Assembly (NCBI RefSeq): GCF_001898115.1
Contig: NZ_MKSQ01000015.1
Span: 70,274 to 131,848 of the forward strand
Direction of reading: 5' to 3'
Length of the DNA stretch: 61,575 bases
Origin: Allobosea sp. 67-29
GTDB lineage: Bacteria > Pseudomonadota > Alphaproteobacteria > Rhizobiales > Beijerinckiaceae
The notes below the pieces were generated by a model. The model was not told where the DNA came from, made no database searches, and saw only the letters and a list, made by a program, of their open reading frames with translations. Positions 46,847 through 54,192 of this stretch are shown one piece after another. Position 1 is the first letter of the stretch. Each line of letters starts with the position of its first letter. A program made the position numbers and the translations under genes.

Positions 46847-47980
46847 TCAGGCCACGTCGTCCCACTGCGCGATCATGCTGCGGCCCTTTCCGGCGCGCTT
46901 GGCGCCGTAGAGCGCCTCGTCGGCCGAGCGTGTCAGGCTCTCCACCGTCCAATTCGTGGAAACCGCGGCGGACGGCACGGAAATGCCGACGCTGGCGCCC
47001 ACCGTGACGACCTGGCCGATGATGACGAACGGCGCCTTGATCAGCGAGACCGCACGCTCCGCGATGCCGGACAGGGCCGCCGGGTCGGCGCTGCCCCTGA
47101 CGACAACCGCGAATTCGTCGCCGCCGAGACGCGCCACCAGATCGCCCGGCCGCACCATCGCCTGCAGGCGCGCAGCAACCTGCTTCAGCAGGTCGTCTCC
47201 GGCGTGATGGCCGTGGCGGTCATTGACCTCCTTGAATCCGTCGAGGTCGATCAGCAGCAGCCCGAGGCGCTCGTCCGCCTCGCGCGCCTGCTGCAGTACC
47301 TTCTCGAGGCCGCGACGATTGGCCAGGCCGGTCAACGGATCATGGCTCGCGGCAAAATCGAGATCGCGACGAATGATCAGCAGCTCCTCGAACTGGCCGA
47401 TGATGTAGTCCGAGCTTTCGTAGATCGAATAGAGATAGACCCCGAGCAGGATGCTGAGCGCCTGATAGAGGGCGTCGCCGCTCAGCAAGAACGCCGCGAC
47501 CTGCGTCCCGACCGCGATCGTCGAGAGCCCGGCACAGATCCAATAGCGCAGGGTGCGCAGATAGGAGCCCGCCGTCAGCGCCATCGTCAGGCCAAGGCTC
47601 AGAACGAAGCCGCCGGGGTGATGCAGCCAGGCGGCCGTAACGGTCAGCGCCGCGATGACCAGCGTGAAGGCGAAGGCCGTGTAGGCGTAGCCCGCCTCCC
47701 AGCGCCGCGCTTCCGCGAGCGTCAGTCGCCCTTTCGGCTCGCGTCGCTTGAAGCCGAGGATGTTGACGACACGCGCCGCGGTGGTGGCGACACCAGCGAT
47801 CGCGATCCACCAGAACACCCATCGACCGGTCTGGGCCGCCATGATGGCCGAGCCGATGATCAACCCGGCAGCGATACAGAGGATTTGCGGCAGTGCCGCG
47901 AAGAGACGCGAGATGATCTCGATCTCGATCTCGGCCGGGAGGTGCGGTGCCCGTTTGCGCGGCCTCATCAGCAGATGCAT
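46847..47980 (-). CDS. Membrane-bound GGDEF diguanylate cyclase
   Basis: A 377-residue protein with five to six transmembrane helices (residues about 28-185), then a GGDEF domain from about 215. The active site is intact: DPLTGLANRR, LIDLDGFKEVND and RLGGDEF. An RPGD sequence five residues before GGDEF is a canonical RxxD inhibitory site, so product feedback by c-di-GMP is expected. No EAL domain is present. It converges with the biotin carboxylase gene. A palindrome about 40 bp upstream shares its core with the TetR operator at 43101. Confidence 0.9.
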   Translation of the reverse strand: MHLLMRPRKRAPHLPAEIEIEIISRLFAALPQILCIAAGLIIGSAIMAAQTGRWVFWWIAIAGVATTAARVVNILGFKRREPKGRLTLAEARRWEAGYAYTAFAFTLVIAALTVTAAWLHHPGGFVLSLGLTMALTAGSYLRTLRYWICAGLSTIAVGTQVAAFLLSGDALYQALSILLGVYLYSIYESSDYIIGQFEELLIIRRDLDFAASHDPLTGLANRRGLEKVLQQAREADERLGLLLIDLDGFKEVNDRHGHHAGDDLLKQVAARLQAMVRPGDLVARLGGDEFAVVVRGSADPAALSGIAERAVSLIKAPFVIIGQVVTVGASVGISVPSAAVSTNWTVESLTRSADEALYGAKRAGKGRSMIAQWDDVA

Positions 47981-48017
47981 GGGCCGGGCTGTACGACGCA
48001 GCCGCTAAAACTCCGTC

Positions 48018-48033
48018 TGCACCGGACGGTGCA
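48018..48033. promoter_or_regulatory. Palindrome upstream of the GGDEF gene
   Basis: TGCACCG-GA-CGGTGCA, perfect 7-bp arms with a GA spacer, 38 bp before the GGDEF start. It is nested in outer arms GCTAAAA (48004-48010) and TTTTAGC (48034-48040). Its central ACCGGACGGT is identical to the core of the palindrome at 43101-43118. Confidence 0.45.
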
Positions 48034-48064
48034 TTTTAGCGAAAACTCCCGCTGCGATAGAGAT

Positions 48065-48092
48065 GGAGGGGAAACCCGCGGCATTCCCCTCC
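48065..48092 (-). terminator. Hairpin downstream of the 48.1-kb minus-strand fragment
   Basis: A perfect 9-bp stem (GGAGGGGAA with TTCCCCTCC, 10-nt loop) lies 11 bp after the minus-strand stop at 48103. A T-tract is weak, so the call is moderate. Confidence 0.45.
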
Positions 48093-48102
48093 CCGCCCCG
48101 GT

Positions 48103-48336
48103 TCAGTTGCAGCCGCAGCCGTGTCCGACTCCGCCCAGCAGGCCACCGACGAGGCCGTTCCTGCCGACGATGGCCCTGACCGGAGCGACGACGCCGAGCT
48201 TGTTGCCGCTGGCGATCGGGCTGCCGCTCAGGACACTGACGTTGTTCAGCGCAGTGACTTGCACGCCGGAGACGGCCGCTGTCACGGGGGCCAGAACCCC
48301 GCCCAACAGGGAACCGCCACGGCCGGACGCGCGCAT
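48103..48336 (-). pseudogene. 5'-truncated gene fragment for a Gly/Val-rich protein
   Basis: The minus strand from about 48330 to the stop at 48103 has near-total G/C third positions (for example all Asn codons are AAC), so it looks truly coding. The translation is rich in Gly, Val and Leu with repeated LLGGV and ends CGCN. No signal peptide or credible start exists: the only ATGs (48339, 48336) coincide with the start of the opposite-strand gene. A hairpin follows the stop. I read it as the 3' part of a gene whose 5' end has been lost, possibly a secreted protein of unknown function. Confidence 0.45.
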
Positions 48337-48337
48337 C

Positions 48338-49036
48338 ATGGCCCTGAACGAGCGCAACGTTTTCAATCTTGGCGATTTCCTGCCGTGGAACGAGAACTTC
48401 GCGACGCTTTCGGGAACGACCGGCATCGCCTGGAAGAGCGCACGGACCGTGATCGGCCTGTCGTTCAGCGCGGCGCAAGTGCGCTTCGTCGACGGGGCGG
48501 ACTATATCGGCCTCCGCCGCGGCCACTACCGGCTCCAGCCGAACCTGTTTTTCTCGACGATGCTTGGCAACGCCACGCTGGAGGGCTCGCTTTCGCCGTT
48601 CCGGGCCGCCTTCCCGGACAAGGAGTTCGAGACCGTCGAACGCCTGCTTTACACGGTGAAGCTCAAATTGCCCTGGCGTCGCTTCGCGCTCGAGCTCGCC
48701 TCGAATCGCCCCGTCGAGGACACGACGCTACCCTTCACGGCCATCGACCTGGTGACGAGCCATGAGGCGAAGGTGACGGCGACGATCGACGAGCGCAACG
48801 CCGTGAGCCTGATCGCCCGGCGCAAGACCGACGACTATGTCGGTCTCGATGCCCGCTCCGACCAGAAAAACATCGGCCTCGAATACCAGCGCGCGCTGGG
48901 GAACGGCCTTCTTGCGACCGCTTCCGGAAGCTGGCGCAGGACGAAGGAAACCGGACTGGCGCCGATCGATTCGGTCAACCTGCTGCTCGGCTTGCAGAAG
49001 CAGATCGATCTGAGCCGCGCCGCCCCGGCCGGCTAA
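48338..49036 (+). CDS. Possible 5'-truncated outer-membrane beta-barrel protein
   Basis: From ATG 48338 to the stop, 232 residues with strong coding bias. Alternating short strands such as IGLSFSAAQVRF, KVTATIDERNAVSLIA, IGLEYQRALG and VNLLLGLQKQI resemble the last strands of BBP2-type outer-membrane barrels. There is no signal peptide, which such a protein needs, and its start collides with that of the minus-strand fragment. It therefore looks like the C-terminal portion of a larger barrel protein joined to unrelated DNA. No ribosome site is visible before 48338. Function uncertain. Confidence 0.5.
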   Translation: MALNERNVFNLGDFLPWNENFATLSGTTGIAWKSARTVIGLSFSAAQVRFVDGADYIGLRRGHYRLQPNLFFSTMLGNATLEGSLSPFRAAFPDKEFETVERLLYTVKLKLPWRRFALELASNRPVEDTTLPFTAIDLVTSHEAKVTATIDERNAVSLIARRKTDDYVGLDARSDQKNIGLEYQRALGNGLLATASGSWRRTKETGLAPIDSVNLLLGLQKQIDLSRAAPAG

Positions 49037-49222
49037 CGGCAATCGGAGGGCCGGGAGGCGTAGCGGCACCTCCTCGTGCGAACCGGCGCAGGTGCATGAC
49101 GGCGGCAGGCACCGCCTCGTTTTTCCTGCTTTCCGATCAGCCCTCGTTCACCTCCGCACGACCAGAATAACCTTCGACTTCGCGCTGGCATCTCCCCGGC
49201 GGAGCGGCGGAAAGGAAGCGCC

Positions 49223-49519
49223 ATGTCACCTCGCAAGCTCCTCCTGCCAGCCATGCTCGGCACGCTGCTGCTCTCCGCCTTGCCGGCAAGCGCCCAGTAC
49301 TACGACCCTTATCGGCGTCCGCCGCCATCCTATGACGATGACTACGAGCGACCGGCTCCGCCCTATGGCTACGGCTATGGCCGGCGCCATTACCGCCCCG
49401 CCTATGGCAATCTGTGCGTGACCGGGCGCGGCGACTGCCCGACGCCGCCGCTACCCTACGGCTCGAGCTGCGGCTGCTACATCCCCGGCTTCGGCAACAA
49501 GCGCGGCATCGTCCAGTAG
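49223..49519 (+). CDS. Small secreted Tyr/Pro-rich protein
   Basis: A 98-residue protein with a clear signal peptide (residues 1-24, LPASAQ cleavage site). The mature part is rich in Tyr, Pro, Arg and Gly (YYDPYRRPPPSYDDDYERP, YGYGYGRRHYRP), followed by a short Cys-containing tail (NLCVTGRGDC, SSCGCYIPGFG) that could form disulfides. An AAGGAAG site precedes the ATG. No family with known function is recognised. It converges with the aspartoacylase-like gene. The 186-bp stretch before it (49037-49222) shows no other gene. Confidence 0.7.
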   Translation: MSPRKLLLPAMLGTLLLSALPASAQYYDPYRRPPPSYDDDYERPAPPYGYGYGRRHYRPAYGNLCVTGRGDCPTPPLPYGSSCGCYIPGFGNKRGIVQ

Positions 49520-49532
49520 CGTCAGGTTTCCG

Positions 49533-50501
49533 TCAGGCCGCGCGGCCGCTCTCGACGCCCAGATAGCAGATGCCCTCGCCGGGCTTCGCCTTGGGATTGG
49601 GGAAGATGATGAAGCCGTCGCGCGGCATGGTCACGATCGTGCCGTCGGCACGACGGGCGATCGGCGTGCCCTTGGCGACGCGGTCGCCCGTCTTCCAGGA
49701 GCCTTCGACCCGGTCGCCCTCCACCTCGCAGATGACGAGGTCGTCCATGTGGACGACGGTGCGCTTCGCCGGAGCGGGCGGCGCCTCGTCGGTCAGCGCC
49801 AGATGGGCAAGCACGTTGCGGATCGCCCGGTAACCGACCTCGACGGAGGCCGGATCGTCGTGGCGGCCACATTCGAGGGTGACGCCATAGCCGCCGGCGA
49901 AACGCATATATTCGGTCGTACCGAAGCCCTCGGTAACAGCGAGCCGCGGCAGATTCAGGCGCTCGCGCGCCGCGATCAGCCGGACATAGATGTCGAGCCA
50001 GCCATGGATCATCAGCTCGACGCCGAGGCAGCCGGCGAAGGCGATTTCGGCTGCGGCGTGGCGGAAGGGTTCGAGCGAGCCGCGGTTGTCCTCCGGGCCG
50101 AAGAAGACGAAGGGCACGCCCTCCCCGGTGAAGGAATGAACGTCGAGCAGCATGTCGTGCTGCTCCAGCAGGGCCGTCAGCCGGTTGCCGATCCGGTCCT
50201 CGTTGTCGACCGGCTGCGGCCGCACGCGCAGGTCGCGGTTGAGGTTGCGGTCACCCTCGCGGGTGTTCTGGCGGTAGGCCTTGGGATTGGCGACGGGCAG
50301 GAACGTGACCTCGCCGCGCGCGATATTGACCCGACCGGCGCGGCAGTCGTCGACGACGCGGGCGATCGCGTTCGGCCCGCAGGTCTCGTTGCCATGCACG
50401 GCGCCGAAGACGAGGAGCTTCGGCCCCGCCTTCAGCCCGTGGAAGCGGATGGTCTCGAGCGGCGGGTCGATCTGGTCTTGGGGCGTCTGTTGGGTCGGCA
50501 T
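49533..50501 (-). CDS. Succinylglutamate desuccinylase/aspartoacylase-family deacylase
   Basis: A 322-residue M14-related zinc deacylase. Zinc ligands are in GAVHGNETCG (His and Glu of HxxE) and MLLDVHSF (His). The NPKAYRQNTREGDRNLNRD block is the substrate carboxylate site, and the C-terminal 80 residues form a beta domain. It removes acyl groups from amino acids or small peptides. It ends a leftward run of M81 peptidase, amidohydrolase, binding protein and two permeases, 9 bp after the DppC-type permease, which suggests a role in processing imported N-acylated peptides. Confidence 0.82.
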   Translation of the reverse strand: MPTQQTPQDQIDPPLETIRFHGLKAGPKLLVFGAVHGNETCGPNAIARVVDDCRAGRVNIARGEVTFLPVANPKAYRQNTREGDRNLNRDLRVRPQPVDNEDRIGNRLTALLEQHDMLLDVHSFTGEGVPFVFFGPEDNRGSLEPFRHAAAEIAFAGCLGVELMIHGWLDIYVRLIAARERLNLPRLAVTEGFGTTEYMRFAGGYGVTLECGRHDDPASVEVGYRAIRNVLAHLALTDEAPPAPAKRTVVHMDDLVICEVEGDRVEGSWKTGDRVAKGTPIARRADGTIVTMPRDGFIIFPNPKAKPGEGICYLGVESGRAA

Positions 50502-50510
50502 CGGTCTATG

Positions 50511-51332
50511 TCAGGCTTTGCGAAGCTGGGAATGCGGATCGAGAACGTCGCGCAGGCCGTCCCCTAACAGATTGAGGCCGAGCACGGTGAGGAAAATGGC
50601 GAGCCCGGGAAAGACCGAGATCCAGGGCGCGGTCGAGATCTGGTCCCGGGCATCGGAAAGCATGGAGCCCCAGCTCGGAAAGGGCGGGCGGATGCCGAGT
50701 CCCAGGAAGGACAGCGCAGCCTCCGCCAGCACCGCGCCGCCCATGCCGAGCGTGCCGATGACGATGATGGGCCCGGCGACGTTGGGCAGGATCTGCGTCA
50801 GCATGATCCGGAAGGTGCCGTAACCAAGGGACCGCGCCGCCTCGACATAGCCGAGTTGCTTGACCGAGAGCGTCGCGGCCCGGGTCAGGCGGCAGGTGAA
50901 CGACCAGTTCGTCAGGCCGAGCGCGATCAACAGGCTGGTCAGCCCCGGGCTGAGGATCGCCATGATCGCCAGCGCGAAGATCAGCGACGGGATGGCGAGC
51001 ATCATGTTCGTCAGGCCGTTGACGAAATCGTCCCACCAGCCGCCCCAGTAGCCTGCGCTCAACCCGAAGGCGACCCCGATCACGGTGTTGATCAGTTGCG
51101 AGACGATGCCGACCGTCAGCGAGATGCGGGCCCCATAAAGCACGCGGCTGTAGATGTCGCGCCCCTGGGCGTCGGTGCCGAACCAGAAGTCGGAACCCGG
51201 GGGCAGCTCGGCGTTCATCAGGTCGGCGCCCATGACAGGGTCGGAATGGGCGAGCCAGGGGGCGAGGACGCCGCCGATGACGACCGCGGCGAAGCAGGCG
51301 CCGCCGATCCAGAGATTGGCACGGAACTTCAT
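50511..51332 (-). CDS. Dipeptide-type ABC transporter permease (DppC-like)
   Basis: A 273-residue inner-membrane permease. It has the N-terminal helix of the DppC/OppC branch, the periplasmic segment FWFGTDAQGRDIYSRVLYG that is diagnostic for this branch, five further helices, and the EAA loop (YVEAARSLGYGTFRIMLTQILPN). The start at 51332 (MKFRANLW) matches the family; a longer open frame upstream overlaps the DppB-type gene and is ignored. It pairs with the permease at 51341-52276. No ATPase gene follows. Confidence 0.9.
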   Translation of the reverse strand: MKFRANLWIGGACFAAVVIGGVLAPWLAHSDPVMGADLMNAELPPGSDFWFGTDAQGRDIYSRVLYGARISLTVGIVSQLINTVIGVAFGLSAGYWGGWWDDFVNGLTNMMLAIPSLIFALAIMAILSPGLTSLLIALGLTNWSFTCRLTRAATLSVKQLGYVEAARSLGYGTFRIMLTQILPNVAGPIIVIGTLGMGGAVLAEAALSFLGLGIRPPFPSWGSMLSDARDQISTAPWISVFPGLAIFLTVLGLNLLGDGLRDVLDPHSQLRKA

Positions 51333-51340
51333 GCTTGAGC

Positions 51341-52276
51341 CTAGCTGTACTTGATGCGCGGATCGACGACGGCGCAGAGCACGTCGACGGCGATGTTCAC
51401 GACGAGGAAGAACAGGACGATGGTCAGGATGCAGCCCTGCACGACCGGAATGTCGCGCCAGGTCACGCTGTCGACCAGCAGGGAGCCCAGTCCCGGCCAG
51501 GCGAAGAGCTTCTCGACCACGACCGCCTGGCCGAGCACGGAACCGAACTGCAGGCCGAGCGTCGTCAGCACGATGACCAGCGCGTTGCGCAGCACGTGCC
51601 AGCGGAGCACGCGATACGAGCCGGAGCCCTTGGCGCGCGCGGTGCGGATGAAATCGGCGTGCATGACCTCCAGCACGGCGGCACGGGCCGTGCGGGCGAG
51701 CAGCGCCAGCGGCGAGACGCCGAGCGCGACCGCCGGCAGCACGATGTAGCGTGGGTCGCCGTCGCCATAGCCGAAGCTGGGGAACCAGCCGAGCGTCAAG
51801 GCGAAGGCGTACATCAGCAGCAGCCCGAGCCAGAACATCGGCAGCGACAGGCCGGAGACCGCAAAGACCATCGACAGCATATCGACCCAGCTTCCGGGCC
51901 GCAGTGCGGCCAGAAAGCCGAGCGGCACGCCGACGACGACCGCGAAAAGCATTGCCGCGATGGCCAGCTGGAGGCTCGGCCAAAGCCGCTCGCCGATCAG
52001 CGCCGTGACGGGCTGGCGCGTGCGAAAGGAATCGCCGAGGTCGAAGGTGGCAAGGCCGCCGATATATTTCGCGAGCCGTTCCGGCAGGGGCTTGTTGAGG
52101 CCAAACTGCTCGTTCATCCGCGCAATCGTCTCGGCATCGACATTGGTGCGCCCGTCAGCCATCTGGCTCGTCGCGAAATCACCGGGAATGACGCTGAACA
52201 GCACGAAGATCAGGGCGGCGACCGCCAGCAGGATCGGTATGGCCTGCAGCAGCCGGCGGAAGACATAAGGCAACAT
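51341..52276 (-). CDS. Dipeptide-type ABC transporter permease (DppB-like)
   Basis: A 311-residue inner-membrane permease of the DppB/OppB branch. It begins MLPYVFRRLLQAIPILLAVAALIF, has a long periplasmic loop (residues about 35-95), five to six helices in total and the EAA-type loop (DFIRTARAKGSGSYRVLRWHVLRNAL). It is separated from the DppC-type gene by 8 bp and from the binding protein gene by a palindromic repeat at 52334-52422. Confidence 0.9.
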   Translation of the reverse strand: MLPYVFRRLLQAIPILLAVAALIFVLFSVIPGDFATSQMADGRTNVDAETIARMNEQFGLNKPLPERLAKYIGGLATFDLGDSFRTRQPVTALIGERLWPSLQLAIAAMLFAVVVGVPLGFLAALRPGSWVDMLSMVFAVSGLSLPMFWLGLLLMYAFALTLGWFPSFGYGDGDPRYIVLPAVALGVSPLALLARTARAAVLEVMHADFIRTARAKGSGSYRVLRWHVLRNALVIVLTTLGLQFGSVLGQAVVVEKLFAWPGLGSLLVDSVTWRDIPVVQGCILTIVLFFLVVNIAVDVLCAVVDPRIKYS

Positions 52277-52333
52277 GAGACGCTCCTGATTGCGACCTCG
52301 GCGGCATGCCGGGGTCGCAATGGCTGGCTCACT

Positions 52334-52422
52334 GTCATCCCGGGCGGGGCGGCGATCCGGGATCCATGCCGCAATGGTTCGGATGGATCCCGTCCGGCCC
52401 CGCGGACGCCGTCCGGGATGAC
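52334..52422. repeat. Palindromic repeat of a second family
   Basis: An 89-bp imperfect inverted repeat: outer arms GTCATCCCGG and CCGGGATGAC, inner segments GATCCGGGATCCAT and ATGGATCCCG. It fills the gap between the peptide-binding protein and the DppB-type permease genes. Its sequence differs from the repeats at 30756 and 43140. Confidence 0.75.
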
Positions 52423-52447
52423 GGCGCGCACTTTCGTGGCCGGAAGA

Positions 52448-54043
52448 CTACTTCGCAGCCGGCGAGGAAGCGTCGACCCAGAGGTCCTCGTAACGCTGCA
52501 ACGCGAGCTCGGTCGCATTGGGCTGCAGGCCGTGCAGCCAGGGCTGATAAGCCATCACCGCCTTGTTGTAGTTGAAGAACCAGACCGGCGCCTCGTCCTG
52601 CAGCATGGCATTGGCCTTCCGCAGGATCGCGAGCTGCTTGTCGGGGTCGTTCTCGGCGGAGGCCTCGTCGATCAGCTTGTCATAGGCCGCGTTCTTGAAG
52701 GTGGTGTAGTTGCAGGACGAACGCGGCGTCGCCGAATAGAAGCACTTGAGCTGCGTCAGCGCATCCGGGCCGGAGGTATTCGACCAGATATAGGCCTGGA
52801 AGTCGCCCTTGGCGATGACGCCGCCGAGCGCCGAAGTCTCGACCGGCTTGACCTTCACCTTAATGCCGACCTTGGCGAGCATCGGGATCGTCGCCTCGAC
52901 GATCGGGATGCCCCAGCTCTCGTTCGGCGTCGCGGTCCATTCGAACTCGAAGCCGTCGGGATAGCCGGCCTCGGCCAGCAGCTTCTTCGCCTTCTCCGGG
53001 TCGTAGGCATAGGGCTTGGCGTTCTTGTCGAAGGCCGGCACGGAGAGCGGCAGCCAGCTCACGGCGCGATAGGCCTTGTCGCGCACGAGCCGCTTGATGA
53101 TCAGATCGCTGTCGATCGCATAGTTGATCGCCTGGCGCACGCGCTTGTCGGAGAAGGGCTTGAACGTCGGGTTCATGCCCATGTTGCGGGTGAAGACCTC
53201 GGCGACCTCGAGCAGCCCCTTCGACAGGTTCGGGTCGGCCTTGTAGGCGACGTATTGCGACGAGCCGAGGATCGAGACGTCGATCTCCTTGTTGCGGAAG
53301 GCGACGTCGCGCGCGGCCGCCTCGCCCATCGGGACGATGACGAGCTTGTCCGCATAGGGCTTGCCGGCTTTGTAGTACTTCTCCCATTTCTCGAAGACCA
53401 TGCGCGAGCCGGGAACGTGCTCGACGAACTTGAACGGGCCAAGGCCGATCGGCTTGTCGAAGAAGCCCGGCTGCTGCGCTTCCTTGGCCGGCAGGATGGC
53501 GGTGGTCGCGCTGTAGAACAGGAAGCCCGGATTGACCTTGTCGGTCATCGTCATCTCGAGGGTGAAGTCGTCGATCTTCTTCAGCCCGGAGATTTCCTTG
53601 GCCTGGCCCTTCTGGACCTCGGTCGCACCCTTGATGCGGGCGACGTAGCGCGCGCCGGGGTAGTTCTTCGACCCGTCCATGATCCGGTTGTAGGACCAGA
53701 TGATGTCGTCGGCCGTCATCTTGCGGCCGTTGTGGAAGAGCGCGTCGTCGCGCAGCTTGAAGGTGTAGGTCAGCCCGTCCGGCGAGACCGAGACGCTCTT
53801 GGCCAGCTCCAGCTCCGGCTTGCCCGCCTTCGCGTCCCAGCGATACAGCATGCCGTGTAGCGCATAGCCGTAGATCTCGTCCTGGATCTGGTTCGAGACA
53901 TGGCTGTCATTGCTGACGAACGACGCGCCATAGGGCGCCGTGAAGCGGATGGTGCCGCCATGGCGCGGTTCCTGGGCTTGCGCCTGCGTGGCAAAAGCCG
54001 CCAGCGTCAACGCCGTGGCGAAGGCAAATTTCTTCAACAACAC
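52448..54043 (-). CDS. Peptide ABC transporter substrate-binding protein
   Basis: A 531-residue periplasmic binding protein of the SBP_bac_5 family. The signal peptide spans residues 1-23 (TQAQAQ cleavage region). The mature part has HGGTIRF, the FHNGRKMTADDIIWSYNRIMD block near residue 110 and the RVRQAINYAID block near 300. GTG at 54043 is the start, with GGGAGGAATAGAC just upstream. It is the ligand receptor for the DppB/DppC pair downstream. An M81 peptidase and an amidohydrolase precede it, so its ligand may be a modified or cyclic peptide. Confidence 0.9.
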   Translation of the reverse strand: MLLKKFAFATALTLAAFATQAQAQEPRHGGTIRFTAPYGASFVSNDSHVSNQIQDEIYGYALHGMLYRWDAKAGKPELELAKSVSVSPDGLTYTFKLRDDALFHNGRKMTADDIIWSYNRIMDGSKNYPGARYVARIKGATEVQKGQAKEISGLKKIDDFTLEMTMTDKVNPGFLFYSATTAILPAKEAQQPGFFDKPIGLGPFKFVEHVPGSRMVFEKWEKYYKAGKPYADKLVIVPMGEAAARDVAFRNKEIDVSILGSSQYVAYKADPNLSKGLLEVAEVFTRNMGMNPTFKPFSDKRVRQAINYAIDSDLIIKRLVRDKAYRAVSWLPLSVPAFDKNAKPYAYDPEKAKKLLAEAGYPDGFEFEWTATPNESWGIPIVEATIPMLAKVGIKVKVKPVETSALGGVIAKGDFQAYIWSNTSGPDALTQLKCFYSATPRSSCNYTTFKNAAYDKLIDEASAENDPDKQLAILRKANAMLQDEAPVWFFNYNKAVMAYQPWLHGLQPNATELALQRYEDLWVDASSPAAK

Positions 54044-54192
54044 GTCTATTCCTCCCTGTTTCCCTCTGCTCCGGCTGATCCGGATTGGTTTACTTCCAAG
54101 TGGAACCATACCGGCTTTGCCGGTGCTGTCTTCCCCCTCCTGCTCATTTTTTTGGCAGTCGGTCGACCTTGGCCGGCGTCCTCGCTCCGCCG

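Noticed and set aside
47204..48337. Open + frame leading into the beta-barrel fragment
   Set aside because: It is antisense to the well-supported GGDEF gene and has no domain motifs; only the part after 48338 shows real coding bias.
54110..54124. ACCGGC-TTT-GCCGGT hairpin between the amidohydrolase and binding protein genes
   Set aside because: Only 6 bp and no T-tract; both flanking genes are on the same strand. The rest of 54044-54192 shows nothing firm.
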